Shown: positions 42,130-50,600 of the stretch, piece after piece | Layout: each line of letters opens with the position of its first letter | How positions within the stretch are numbered: position 1 is the first letter of the stretch | Origin: Candidatus Solirubrobacter pratensis | Lineage (GTDB): Bacteria; Actinomycetota; Thermoleophilia; Solirubrobacterales; Solirubrobacteraceae | Direction: 5' to 3' | Assembly: GCF_000425945.1 (NCBI RefSeq) | Contig: NZ_AUEK01000012.1 | Coordinates: 124,001-188,000, forward strand | Length of the DNA stretch: 64,000 nt | The notes under the pieces: model-generated | Databases searched by the model: none | What the model saw: the letters and a program-made list of their open reading frames with translations, nothing else | What the model was told of the DNA's origin: nothing | Position numbers and translations under genes: made by a program

Positions 42130-43251
42130 TCAGCCGGAGACGATCGCGGTGCGGTAGCGACGGTAGTTGACGTATCCGCCGCGCATCCAGAGCGGCCCGC
42201 CGCCGCGCGCGACGACGGGACGGACGTTCTTCTCGCCCGACCCGCTCGTGATGGCGGTGCGCTGCCACGTGGCGCCGGCGTCGCCCGTGTGCCATCGCTC
42301 GATCTCCCACTGCTCGCCGACCCGCCGGGAGAGATACACGACCGCGGGATCGGCGTGGTCGAACACGATGCCGCCGGAGTACTGCTGCTCGGCCCCGTCG
42401 TCGTCGAAGAAGCCGCCGGCGGGCGTGAGCTGGCGATCCGCCCAGGCGCTCCCGGTCCAGCACGCGTGGCGGTAGCGATGATCCGTGGCGGAGCGGAACA
42501 CGGCATAGACGACCCGCGGCCGACCGCTGCCGTCGAACGCGACGTCGTGGACCCAGGCGTGATCGCGCCGGCGCGTCACGTCCCAGATCAGGTCGGCGTC
42601 GGCGGGGCTGAACGGTGGCCCGGGGATTCGCCGTCCACCGGCTCGGTACCACGCCCCGCCCGTGTAGCGGGCGTAGTAGAGGCTCGTCGCGGTCTCGCGT
42701 GGATGTCCGTCGGTGAACGCCACGTGGATCGTCTCGCCCCCATCGGAGGCGATCTTGACGTAGGGCCGCTGCCCCGGGACGCGGACGAGCGTCGCCGCCG
42801 GCGCCCAGCTGAGCCCGTCGACGGACGTCGAGAACGCGGGATTCCAGTCGCCGCCGCGCCAGAACAGGTGGATGCGCCCATCCTCGCCGGCGAGTTGGAC
42901 CGGGTTGGGATACGTATATCCGCGCGACCCCGGCGTGTTGACCCCGACTCGCTGCTCGACGTCCCACTCGATTCCGTCCGAGCTGAGCCGGGAGTACATC
43001 TGCGGACCGCCGTGCGCCGAGTAGAACGCCTGCACGCGCCCGTCCGCGCGCAGCAGCAGCGCCGGATTGTTGTGGTCGTCCACACCCAGACCGGCATGCA
43101 GCGTCGCCGTCGTGACCACCGATCCGGCGTCGCTGACCGTCGCGACGCGGATGTCGCCGGCCCCGTCGACCCATCCCACGTGCAGCACGTCGCCCGCGAC
43201 GATCGCCCGCGGCTCGGCGAACCAGCACCAAGCGCCCGAGCCGAGCTCCAC
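42130..43251 (-). CDS. BNR-repeat beta-propeller protein
   Basis: 373 residues. Opens WCWFAEPRAIVAGDVLHVGWVDGAGDIRVATVSDAG, the start of BNR-4-type (PF15892-like) propellers. Repeats of FYSAHGG, RIHLFWRGGDWNPAFSTSVDGLSW, IHVAFTDGHP, RPRVVYAVFR and GDAGATWQR (Asp-box) follow. Five blades are likely. Relatives act on polysaccharides (lyases, sialidase-like) or bind them. No signal peptide is seen. A short 5' untranslated region separates it from the divergent PAS-GAF kinase. Enzymatic activity cannot be concluded. Confidence 0.8.
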   Translation of the reverse strand: MELGSGAWCWFAEPRAIVAGDVLHVGWVDGAGDIRVATVSDAGSVVTTATLHAGLGVDDHNNPALLLRADGRVQAFYSAHGGPQMYSRLSSDGIEWDVEQRVGVNTPGSRGYTYPNPVQLAGEDGRIHLFWRGGDWNPAFSTSVDGLSWAPAATLVRVPGQRPYVKIASDGGETIHVAFTDGHPRETATSLYYARYTGGAWYRAGGRRIPGPPFSPADADLIWDVTRRRDHAWVHDVAFDGSGRPRVVYAVFRSATDHRYRHACWTGSAWADRQLTPAGGFFDDDGAEQQYSGGIVFDHADPAVVYLSRRVGEQWEIERWHTGDAGATWQRTAITSGSGEKNVRPVVARGGGPLWMRGGYVNYRRYRTAIVSG

Positions 43252-43371
43252 GGCACGATCCTAACGGGGCGCCACTCGGGCGCGCCCACGTTGTCGGGTC
43301 AGCGGCGTGCCGGTGCGGCACCGTCAGCCGCTCGTTCTGGGGCATAATCCGGAACGAAGGAGCGCGTCGAC

Positions 43372-45933
43372 GTGGGCAGGCCGCATCCGCCGCAGTCCGG
43401 GATCGAGCTGGAGGAGTTCTTCGACCTCTCGATCGACCTCCTGTGCATCGTCGGCTTCGACGGCTACTTCAAGCGCGTGAACGCGTCGCTCGAGCGCACG
43501 CTCGGGTATCCGAAGCCGGAGCTCTACTCGCTGTCGGTCTTCGACATCACTCATCCGGACGACGTGGAGCCATCGCGCGAGGCGCTGGGGCGTCTTGCGG
43601 AGGGACACGATCTGGTCGGGTTCGAGGCCCGCGTCATCTGCGGCGACGGCTCGGTGCGGTGGCTCGAGTGGAACACGCGGACGATGCCGGAGCGGGGCGT
43701 CGTGTACGGCGTCGCCAGGGACACGACCGAGCGCCGGCGCGCCGAGGCCGAGCTGGGCGAGGCGCACCGCATGCTCGAGGCACGTCGCGACGAGCTGCGC
43801 ATGCTCGCCGAGGAGCAGGCCGCGCTGCGGCGGGTGGCCACGCTGGTCGCTCGCGAGACCCCGCCCGACGAGGTGTTCGCCGCCGTGGCGAGGGAGGTCG
43901 GCGAGATCCTGGGCGTGGACGCCACGCACCTGGGACGCTACGACCCGGACGGCACGGTCGTCAGCGTGGCGCAGTGGGGCCGCTATCCGGGCGTCCCGGT
44001 CGGGGCACGATTTCCGCTCGAGGGCGACAATGTGTCCACGCGGGTGCTGCGGACCGGGCGACCGGCACGCATGGACGGCTACGCGGACGCCCCCGGCGTC
44101 ATCGCGGCCACGGTGCGGCAGATCGGCATCCGCGTCTCCATCGCCGCCCCGATCTCCGTCGAGGGGCGGACCTGGGGCGTGATGATCGCCACGTCGAAGG
44201 GTGAGACCCCGTTTCCTGCCGAGACCGAGTCGCGCCTGCAGAACTTCACAGAGCTCTTGGCGACGGCGATCTCCAATGCCAGCGCCCACGACAAGGTCCG
44301 CGTCCTGGCGGACGAGCAGGCGGCGCTGCGCCGAGTCGCCACCCTCGTCGCGCAGCAGACGCCCCAGGCGGATGTCTTCCGGGCGGTCGCCGAGGAGATC
44401 GGCCGGCTGCTCGCCGTCGGCTCGATCGAGATGCTCCGCTACGAGGAGGACCGCTTCGGGGTCGTCGTCGCGAGCGCGGGCCCGGTCACCGAGGTGATCC
44501 CGATCGGGACGCGGGCACCGCTCGAGGGCCGGAACGTCGCATCGCTGGTGTTCCAGACCGGTCGCGCGGCGCGTCTCGACCACCACCGGGAGGAGGCGAC
44601 CGGACCGTTCGCCGAGCGCCTGGCGGCGGCGGGGGTGCGCTCGATGGTGGGCACGCCGATCATGGTCGAGCGGCGGCTCTGGGGCGCGATGCTGGCCGTC
44701 ACGCACGATGCCCCGCTGCCCCCTGACACCGAGTCGCGCATCGGCCAGTTCACCGACTTGATGGCCACGGCGGTCGCGAACGCCGAAGCGCGGGCCGAGG
44801 TGGCGCGCCTGGCCGACGAGCAGGCGGCGCTTCGGCGCGTGGCCACGCTGGTCGCGCAGGGCGCCCCGCCCAGTGCGGTCTTCGACGCCGTCACGGGCGA
44901 GGTGGCGGAGCTCTTGGACGTCTCGGCGGTGTCGCTCGCCCGGTACGAGGACGACGTGCTCACCGTGGTCGCCCAGCGCGGGGTCTCCTATGTGCAGATC
45001 GGCGAGCGCTTCCCGGTCGGAGGCGCGAACGTCACGTCGACCGTGCTGCGCACGAGACGGACCGCGCGACTCGATGACTTCGCGCAGGCGACCGGCCCGA
45101 TCGGCGATCTCGCGCGCCGGGCCGGCGTCCGGTCGGTGGTCGCGGCACCCGTCGTCGTGGACGGCCGCATCTGGGGCATGCTGGCCGCGATCTGGACGGA
45201 CCACGGGCCGCCGCCCGACGACACCGAGGAGCGGATGGCCACGTTCGCCGAGCTGCTCGATACCGCGATCGCCAACGCCGACAGCCGGGTCCAGCTCACC
45301 GCGTCGCGCGCCCGCGTGCTCGCCGCAGGCGACGACGCGCGCAGGCGCGTGGTGCGAGATCTTCACGACGGCGCACAGCAGAGGCTCGTGCACACGGTCG
45401 TGACTCTGCAGCTCGCGCAGCAGGCGTTCAACGAGGACCCGGGCGACGCAGAGGCGTTCGTGGCGCAAGCGCTCAGCAACGCGGAGCAGGCGACGGCCGA
45501 GCTGCGCGAGCTGGCGCGCGGAATCCTGCCGTTCGTGCTGACCCACGGAGGGCTGCGCGCCGGCGTCGACGCGGTCGTGGCGCGCCTCGATCTCCCGGTC
45601 GATGTCGACGTCTTGAACGAGCGGCTGCCTCCGGACATCGAGGCCAGCGCGTACTTCATCGTCGCCGAGGCGCTCACCAACGTCGTCAAGCACGCCCGGG
45701 CGACGCGGGCGACGGTGACGGCAGCGGTCGATGACGGCGTCCTCACCCTCCAGGTGCGCGACGATGGAGTCGGCGGCGCGAATCCCGAGGGGCACGGCCT
45801 CGTGGGCATCGCCGACCGGGTCGACGCGCTGGGCGGCCGGCTGCGGATCGAAAGCACGCACGGCGAGGGCACGGTCCTGGCCGCCTGGCTGCCGTCGTCG
45901 ACCGGGTGGCCGCGCGGGTCGGAACGTCGTTGA
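43372..45933 (+). CDS. PAS-GAF-GAF-GAF sensor histidine kinase (HisKA_3)
   Basis: 853 residues, soluble. A PAS domain (about 12-125: DLSIDLLCIVGFDGYFKRVNAS..) is followed by three tandem GAF domains, each introduced by the linker LADEQAALRRVATLVA or a near copy (about 145, 315, 485). The NarL-partner HisKA_3 domain begins RRVVRDLHDGAQQRLVHTVV with phosphorylated His, and the HATPase has EALTNVVKHARATRATVT (N-box), VRDDGVGGANPEGHGLVGI. No response regulator is nearby. GAAGGAG supports the GTG start at 43372; CATAAT before it resembles a -10. Confidence 0.93.
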   Translation: MGRPHPPQSGIELEEFFDLSIDLLCIVGFDGYFKRVNASLERTLGYPKPELYSLSVFDITHPDDVEPSREALGRLAEGHDLVGFEARVICGDGSVRWLEWNTRTMPERGVVYGVARDTTERRRAEAELGEAHRMLEARRDELRMLAEEQAALRRVATLVARETPPDEVFAAVAREVGEILGVDATHLGRYDPDGTVVSVAQWGRYPGVPVGARFPLEGDNVSTRVLRTGRPARMDGYADAPGVIAATVRQIGIRVSIAAPISVEGRTWGVMIATSKGETPFPAETESRLQNFTELLATAISNASAHDKVRVLADEQAALRRVATLVAQQTPQADVFRAVAEEIGRLLAVGSIEMLRYEEDRFGVVVASAGPVTEVIPIGTRAPLEGRNVASLVFQTGRAARLDHHREEATGPFAERLAAAGVRSMVGTPIMVERRLWGAMLAVTHDAPLPPDTESRIGQFTDLMATAVANAEARAEVARLADEQAALRRVATLVAQGAPPSAVFDAVTGEVAELLDVSAVSLARYEDDVLTVVAQRGVSYVQIGERFPVGGANVTSTVLRTRRTARLDDFAQATGPIGDLARRAGVRSVVAAPVVVDGRIWGMLAAIWTDHGPPPDDTEERMATFAELLDTAIANADSRVQLTASRARVLAAGDDARRRVVRDLHDGAQQRLVHTVVTLQLAQQAFNEDPGDAEAFVAQALSNAEQATAELRELARGILPFVLTHGGLRAGVDAVVARLDLPVDVDVLNERLPPDIEASAYFIVAEALTNVVKHARATRATVTAAVDDGVLTLQVRDDGVGGANPEGHGLVGIADRVDALGGRLRIESTHGEGTVLAAWLPSSTGWPRGSERR

Positions 45934-45954
45934 ACGCGACGCGAAAGGGGCTTC

Positions 45955-46575
45955 ATGGAGGTTGGGATCGGGCTGCCGGCGACCATTCCCGGGGTCGAGC
46001 GCGCGCAGTTGCTCGAGTGGGCCGCTCGAGCCGAGCGCCGCGGCTTTTCGAGTCTCGGGACGATCGACCGCATCGTGTACGGCAACTGCGAGCCGCTGAT
46101 CGCGTTGGCCGCGGCCGCGGCGGTGACCGAGCGAATTCGCCTCGCGACGACGATCTTGATCGCGCCGTACCGCGGCAACGCCGCGCTGGTCGCCAAGCAA
46201 GCCGCAACGCTGGACGTGCTCTCGGGCGGCCGGCTTGTGCTGGGCGTCGCGGTCGGGGGGGCGCGAGGACGACTACAGCGCGTCAGAGGTCCACTTCCGG
46301 ACCCGGGGGCGTCGCTTCGAGCAGATGCTCGAGAGATGGCAGCGGATCTGGACGGGGGAGCGGTTCGGGAGCGCCGGGGCGATCGGCCCTCGCCCGCCGA
46401 AGGGCCGCCCGACGTTGCTCATGGGCGGCTCGGCCGCCGTCGTCTTCGAGCGGGCGGCGAGGTACGCGGACGGCTGGGTCATGGGCGGCGGCAGCCCCGA
46501 GAACCTCAAGGACGGCATCGAGCGGCTCAATACCGCCTGGGCGGCCGCCGGGCGCGACGGGACGTGCAACGGCGG
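45955..46575 (+). pseudogene. LLM-class flavin-dependent oxidoreductase, frameshifted and truncated
   Basis: Starts normally ([40 protein letters not shown]420/FMN LLM fold) and reaches [17 protein letters not shown]. In the G7 tract 46255-46261 one extra G puts the rest out of frame; the true continuation is [33 protein letters not shown], then [28 protein letters not shown]. The match ends near [12 protein letters not shown] (46565), so about 90-100 C-terminal residues are missing and the isochorismatase-like gene begins 110 bp later. AAAGGGG is a good ribosome binding site. Two independent lesions argue against a functional enzyme. Confidence 0.82.
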
Positions 46576-46667
46576 CGTCCGAGGTCGTCCGCCGTCTTGC
46601 CGTACCGGGACCTGGGATCGTCCGCGCGCTCCCGCGACCACGCGCCTGAAGCGCCGCGGCGCGCGTG

Positions 46668-46673
46668 TAGCGT
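46668..46673 (+). promoter_or_regulatory. Leaderless-type -10 element (TAGCGT) at 46668
   Basis: TAGCGT fits TANNNT and ends 8 nt before the ATG at 46682. No Shine-Dalgarno lies between. It sits in the region left by truncation of the LLM gene. Confidence 0.4.
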
Positions 46674-46681
46674 CTCGACAC

Positions 46682-47341
46682 ATGGACCGCTTCAACGGGT
46701 TGGACGTGCCGGAGACGCTCGACGACGCCCTGCGGCCGCAGACGCTCGCGTTGCTCGTCTACGACATGCAGGTCGGCGTGCTGGGACAGATCTCGGGCGC
46801 CGAGGAGGTGCTGGCCAACGTGCTCCGCGTGCTCGACGCCGCGCGCGAGCGCAAGGTCCGCACGATCTTCCTGCGCCATTACTTCATGCCGACGCGGCTC
46901 GCGGGAGCGTACGCGCTGCGCCAGGCGAAGCTGTGGCAGGCCCAGGCGCGGGCAGCGGATACGCGTCCGCTGATCCCCTATGGATCGCCGGAGTTCGAGC
47001 TCGTCCCCGAGGTCGTGCCGGAGCCGCACGAGGCGGTCGTCGACAAGGTCACGATGTCGGCCTTCGAGGGCACGCCGCTCGACATCGTCCTGCGCGACTG
47101 CGGCGTGCGCAGCTACCTGATCGTGGGCGTGGCGCTCGAGGTGGGCATCGAGCCGACCGTTCGCCACTCGGCCGATCTCGGATACGTCCCGGTCGTCGTG
47201 CGCGACGCATGCGGTGCCGGGAACGCGGAGGCCGCCGAGCGCTCGCTTCGCGCCCTCGACTTCGCGGGCGACGCCCTCATCGCCGACACGGCGGAGGTAT
47301 GCGCGGCCCTGGCTCGCTCTCCTGTGGCCGAATTGGGCTGA
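46682..47341 (+). CDS. Isochorismatase-family protein lacking the catalytic cysteine
   Basis: 219 residues of the cysteine-hydrolase/isochorismatase fold. The catalytic Asp is in [14 protein letters not shown] and Lys in [14 protein letters not shown]. At the cysteine position, where relatives have a motif like GVATNVCV, it reads [20 protein letters not shown], with Gly in place of Cys. The C-terminal [12 protein letters not shown] is typical of the fold. With the nucleophile missing it may be a non-hydrolytic or isochorismatase-type enzyme, which can use a different mechanism, or a binding protein. Confidence 0.85.
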   Translation: MDRFNGLDVPETLDDALRPQTLALLVYDMQVGVLGQISGAEEVLANVLRVLDAARERKVRTIFLRHYFMPTRLAGAYALRQAKLWQAQARAADTRPLIPYGSPEFELVPEVVPEPHEAVVDKVTMSAFEGTPLDIVLRDCGVRSYLIVGVALEVGIEPTVRHSADLGYVPVVVRDACGAGNAEAAERSLRALDFAGDALIADTAEVCAALARSPVAELG

Positions 47342-47371
47342 GGCGCGTTTGCCCACGCCTCGGCACGCCGC

Positions 47372-47890
47372 TCAGGCGATGAGCTCGACGCGTCCCGTCG
47401 TGAGGCTGTACCGGCCGCCGACGATCATCAGCCGGCCGGCCTTGATCTTCTCCGCGAGACCCGGCTCGTTCTTGCGCTGTGCGACCGTCAGCTTGGTCTG
47501 TGCTCGGACCATGTTGTCGACCATGTCGCCGCTCTGGCCCACGGCGATGTCGTAGGCGGGGCGCAGCGCGTCGACCACCGCTTGGACGTGGCCGGGAGCG
47601 GGCGTGTTCGTCCGGATCGACTCGATCGCCGCCGTCACCGCGCCACAGGCCTCGTGGCCGAGGACGAAGATCAGCGGGGTTCCCGTCTCGTCGGGCCCGA
47701 ACTCCACGCTGCCGAGCGCGACGGCGTCGGCGGTCTGGGCGCCCGTGCGGGTGGCGAAGAGGTCGCCGAGCCCGCGGTCGAAGACGATCTCGGGCGGTAC
47801 CCGGGAGTCGATGCAGGAGAAGACGACGGCGAACGGCATCTGGCCCTTGGCCAGGCGCCGGCGTCGCTGGACCGTCTGGTTGGGGTGCAC
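47372..47890 (-). CDS. Beta-carbonic anhydrase, probably missing its N-terminal arm
   Basis: About 172 residues from GTG 47890. Zinc ligands are intact: CIDSRVPPE (Cys, Asp-Arg pair), GHEACGAV (His, Cys). The body [20 protein letters not shown], and the ending [20 protein letters not shown] are typical. Before [24 protein letters not shown] the expected helix and GNxRF-type segment is not in this frame; a neighbouring frame gives GARAAL, hinting at a lost or shifted start. The divergent VOC gene begins 80 bp upstream. It would hydrate CO2 if it still folds and dimerises, which is doubtful without the N-terminal arm. Confidence 0.75.
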   Translation of the reverse strand: MHPNQTVQRRRRLAKGQMPFAVVFSCIDSRVPPEIVFDRGLGDLFATRTGAQTADAVALGSVEFGPDETGTPLIFVLGHEACGAVTAAIESIRTNTPAPGHVQAVVDALRPAYDIAVGQSGDMVDNMVRAQTKLTVAQRKNEPGLAEKIKAGRLMIVGGRYSLTTGRVELIA

Positions 47891-47956
47891 GGCAAGGCCG
47901 CGCGGGCGCCGCGTCGGCGCGCGGTCGGGAGCCGGACCTACTGCAGCTTCTCGACC

Positions 47957-47962
47957 TACACT
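47957..47962 (+). promoter_or_regulatory. Leaderless-type -10 element (TACACT) at 47957
   Basis: TACACT fits TANNNT and ends 7 nt before the GTG at 47970. It falls where the N-terminal coding part of the carbonic anhydrase would be expected on the other strand. Confidence 0.4.
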
Positions 47963-47969
47963 CGCCGCG

Positions 47970-48320
47970 GTGTCGATGCATCTCTTCGCGGGTCTGCGCG
48001 TGCGGGATTTCCAAGCGGCCCGACAGTGGTATGAGCGGCTGCTCGGCGAGCCGACGTTCTTCCCCCACGCCACGGAGGCGGTGTGGACGCTTGCCGAAGC
48101 CCGGTCGGTCTACGTGGTGGAGCACGCCGAAGGCGCGGGCAACTCCGTCGTGACGATCTTCATCGACGATCTGGATGCACGCGTGGCCGCGATCGCTGCC
48201 CGCGGGCTCGAGCCCGACGAGCGCCTGACGTACTCCAACGGCGTACGCAAGGCGCTCTACCGCGACCCCGACGGCAACGAGCTGGGATTCGGCGGCGCGC
48301 CGCTCGGCACCGGTTCGTAG
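47970..48320 (+). CDS. VOC-family (glyoxalase-like) protein
   Basis: About 116 residues, the typical single VOC unit pair: HLFAGLRVRDFQAARQWYERLLGEPTFFPHATEAVWTLA, then GNSVVTIFIDDLDARVAAIAARGLEP and RKALYRDPDGNELGFGG with the conserved DPDGNE metal-ligand motif. The Glu in that motif is present. Start is GTG 47970 or ATG 47976; the GTG lies 7 nt behind a TANNNT element. Catalytic reaction unknown. Confidence 0.83.
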   Translation: MSMHLFAGLRVRDFQAARQWYERLLGEPTFFPHATEAVWTLAEARSVYVVEHAEGAGNSVVTIFIDDLDARVAAIAARGLEPDERLTYSNGVRKALYRDPDGNELGFGGAPLGTGS

Positions 48321-48334
48321 CGGCGCCTGTACGG

Positions 48335-48829
48335 CTAGCGCGGCAAGGCGGCTGCGATCTGCTCGGCGGACCGCTTGACCTCCTCGAGCGTGTGCTGCTC
48401 CTGCGCGAGGTTCTGCTGCAACAGCGAGACGACGTCGTCGCGCCCCATCGCACGCGCGTTGGTGATCAACGACTCATAGACCGCGATCTCGTGGTGCTCG
48501 GTCTCCGCCGCGCCCGACACGATGATCGAGTCCACGATCGAGTCGTCGGTCTTCTTGACGTTCGTCTTGCCTTCCTTGTGGATCGCCTCGATCGCCGGGC
48601 ACGGCGAGTCGTCAACCTCCCAGCCAAAGGCCGAGAACGCCTGCTCGAGGTTGTCGATCTGCTGCCGGGTCTCGTCCATATGGTGGCGGAACAGCTCCTT
48701 CAGCTTGGCGTCCTGGGCCTCCTCCATGTTGTCGGCGAGGATCTTGTCCAGGACGGTGTGCTCCATCTTCAGCGCCGCGCCGAGCTGGTAGTTGAACGCC
48801 TCCTCCGGCGTGTTCAGTCGCTCGAACAT
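48335..48829 (-). CDS. DUF892/YciE-like ferritin-fold stress protein
   Basis: 164 residues, helical. FNYQLGAALKMEHTVLDKILADN, HHMDETRQQIDNLEQAFSAFGW, DSIVDSIIVSGAAETEHHEIAVYESLITNARAMG and LLQQNLAQEQHTLEEVKRSAEQIAAAL give the four helices with Glu/His pairs (EH, ETEHHE, EQHT) that bind a di-iron centre in this family. Members are linked to desiccation and oxidative stress. GAAGGGG precedes ATG 48829. It shares a divergent promoter region with a small ORF at 49003. Confidence 0.86.
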   Translation of the reverse strand: MFERLNTPEEAFNYQLGAALKMEHTVLDKILADNMEEAQDAKLKELFRHHMDETRQQIDNLEQAFSAFGWEVDDSPCPAIEAIHKEGKTNVKKTDDSIVDSIIVSGAAETEHHEIAVYESLITNARAMGRDDVVSLLQQNLAQEQHTLEEVKRSAEQIAAALPR

Positions 48830-48990
48830 GTGACCCCTTCGGTCGTGATTGCCAGATGCCTTGCGACTACCCATCGGGCACCACCGGCGTGCGTCCGTAT
48901 GAGCGAGAGCGGATCTGCGCGCGCCATCTGGGCCCCGCACTCATGGTCGTTCACCGGCGTCGTCGTCGGTGATCGGCTCCGGCGATCGGG

Positions 48991-48996
48991 TAGGCC
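48991..48996 (+). promoter_or_regulatory. GGGTAG/TAGGCC element before the 74-residue ORF
   Basis: GGGTAG spans 48988-48993, and TAGGCC ends 6 nt before the ATG at 49003. GGTGAT lies 14 nt upstream as a weak -35. The layout matches the sites at 49333 and 50625. Confidence 0.4.
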
Positions 48997-49002
48997 GATC
49001 GC

Positions 49003-49227
49003 ATGGATGAGGAACAGCAGCGCCGCTTCAAGCAGGCCGTCGAACGCAAGGCGCAGCAGAGCGAGGACGCGTCGCATGCGACCGATCAGGGCCGAGCTGC
49101 CGAACGCACCGGCGTCCGAGGCGACCAGGAAAGCCTGCGCAGCGCGGCCCAGGTGCAGGACGAGATGAGCCCGCGCGAGAAGAACACGCGGCACAAGAAG
49201 GTCACCGCGGACAAGTGGAATCAGTGA
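49003..49227 (+). CDS. Small hydrophilic protein, unknown function
   Basis: 74 residues, strongly charged (Lys, Arg, Glu, Gln) with no hydrophobic core: MDEEQQRRFKQAVERKAQQ, then SPREKNTRHKKVTADKWNQ. Such compositions are typical of disordered stress proteins in desiccation-tolerant actinobacteria. Its own promoter-like element and its place among DUF892 and DUF6328 genes support reality. A chance ORF in a GC-rich genome is still possible. Confidence 0.55.
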   Translation: MDEEQQRRFKQAVERKAQQSEDASHATDQGRAAERTGVRGDQESLRSAAQVQDEMSPREKNTRHKKVTADKWNQ

Positions 49228-49311
49228 GCTGAACATGCCGAGCGACGGCACGCGCGACAATGCTCGTCCCTTACCGCGGCGCGCCGGTGACGCGGCCTGC
49301 AGGCGGCGCCC

Positions 49312-49338
49312 GTTGATCACCGGGCCTTCGCTGGGTAG
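49312..49338 (+). promoter_or_regulatory. SigB-type promoter before the DUF6328 gene
   Basis: GTTGAT (49312-49317) and GGGTAG (49333-49338) are 15 bp apart; the -10 ends 9 nt before the ATG at 49348. It fits the GTT-N-GGGTA architecture of stress sigma factors and predicts a leaderless or near-leaderless transcript. Confidence 0.5.
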
Positions 49339-49347
49339 CACCCGACG

Positions 49348-49878
49348 ATGACCCGGCTCGCACCGCCGCTGTCTGAACGCAATGAGACCGAGCTCGAGCG
49401 CGCCGACCGCCACCTGGCCGAGCTCATGCAGGAGGTGCGGGTCGCCCAGACCGGCGTGCAGGTCCTGTTCGGCTTCCTCCTCACCGTCCCATTCAGCGCG
49501 CGCTTTGCATCGCTCGCCGGCGTCGAGCGAATCCTCTACTTCGCGACGCTCGCGCTCGCCGGCGCGGCCGCGATGCTGCTGATCGCCCCGAGCTCACAGC
49601 ACCGCGTCCTCTTCCGCTGCGGCGATAAGCCCTACATCGTGCGGATGGCCAACCGCTACGCGATCGCGGGCTTCGCCTGCGTCGCCCTGGCGATGGCCGG
49701 CGCGCTGCTGTTGGTCGCCGAGGTCGTCTTCGGCAGCGGGCTCGCCGGACTCGTGGGCGCCGCAGCCGGCGCCGGTGCCCTCTGGTGCTGGTACCTGCAA
49801 CCGCTGCGCCGCCGGCTGCTCCTCCACCGTCGAAGCCGGCCGCCGGCCGGCCACACGGCAGCGGCGGCTCCACGGTGA
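49348..49878 (+). CDS. DUF6328-family membrane protein
   Basis: 176 residues. An amphipathic start (ERADRHLAELMQEVRVAQTGVQVLFGFLLTVPFSARF) is the signature of the DUF6328 family, followed by four helices (VQVLFGFLLTVPF, ILYFATLALAGAAAMLLIAP, YAIAGFACVALAMAGALLLVAEVVFG, LAGLVGAAAGAGALWCWYLQP) and an Arg-rich tail. Histidine-Arg rich motif SQHRVLFRCGDK is a conserved loop. Function unknown; often beside stress genes. Promoter-like GTTGAT-N15-GGGTAG precedes it. Confidence 0.85.
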   Translation: MTRLAPPLSERNETELERADRHLAELMQEVRVAQTGVQVLFGFLLTVPFSARFASLAGVERILYFATLALAGAAAMLLIAPSSQHRVLFRCGDKPYIVRMANRYAIAGFACVALAMAGALLLVAEVVFGSGLAGLVGAAAGAGALWCWYLQPLRRRLLLHRRSRPPAGHTAAAAPR

Positions 49879-49959
49879 TCGGCCAGAGGCGGCGCCTGAG
49901 CGCGAGAGCGGTCTCAGAACGCGGGCCCTACACCCGGCGCGGCGACTCATAGAGCGGGA

Positions 49960-50478
49960 CTAGACGAAGCCCTTCAGCCGTCGGCCGAGCGCAGGGCGCC
50001 GCGCGGAGCTCGCCGGCGTCGGTGCGACCAGCACGTCGCTGAGCGCTCCCGTGACGAACGCGTACAGCGCCTTGTGAGAGAGGTCGATCATCAGCTCGTC
50101 GCGCGGCCACGTCCACGGCGGCGCGCCTGCGCCCGTGAGGTTCTCGAGCGTCTGATCGAAGCTGAGCCGCAGGTTGGTGTGCATCAGCGACGCGAACGGG
50201 CCGCGGAGGTTCGCGGCCGACATGACGCCTCGCAGCGCGCCGCCGGCGGCACCCGCCGCATAGTGCATCGCCCAGTTGCGCACCAGGCGGTCGGCATCCG
50301 GGTCCGGGAGGCCGAGCAGCCGCGCGAGCGTGTGCGCGGGTACGTAGGAGTCGGGGCGATGAGTGACGAGCTGCTCAGCTTTCGACGCCGCCGCCATGGC
50401 CGCGGCGCCGCCGAGGCCGGAGAGCGCGCCGAGCGCAGCGCCCTTGCCGACCGCGGAGAGGTGTCGGGAGGGGGACAT
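49960..50478 (-). CDS. Hypothetical Gly/Ala-rich protein
   Basis: 172 residues, unknown family. An N-terminal small-residue helix (GKGAALGALSGLGGAAAMAAASKAEQ) and HYAAGAAGGALRGVMSAANLRG look membrane-seeking, with a conserved-looking middle DSYVPAHTLARLLGLPDPDADRL and HTNLRLSFDQTLENLTGAG..PPWTWPRDELMIDLSHKALYAFVTGALSDVLV. It may be a DUF1440-like membrane protein. It is divergent from the decarboxylase gene. Confidence 0.55.
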   Translation of the reverse strand: MSPSRHLSAVGKGAALGALSGLGGAAAMAAASKAEQLVTHRPDSYVPAHTLARLLGLPDPDADRLVRNWAMHYAAGAAGGALRGVMSAANLRGPFASLMHTNLRLSFDQTLENLTGAGAPPWTWPRDELMIDLSHKALYAFVTGALSDVLVAPTPASSARRPALGRRLKGFV

Positions 50479-50600
50479 GGACCTGCGCTACCCCGATCGC
50501 GCGCGCCGGCAGCGGGACCTACGCGTGCCGGCGGAGCCGGGGCATGGACTCCACGGGCGCGATCCAGGTCGGTGGCGGCCGCCGAGGCCTCGCTCCTCAC

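Noticed and set aside
43324-46200. Minus-strand open frame of 958 residues
   Set aside because: Antisense of the PAS-GAF kinase. Long only because stop codons are rare in this composition.
46255-46261. G7 tract as a phase-variation switch
   Set aside because: A switch would need a complete gene in the ON state, but the C-terminal third is missing.
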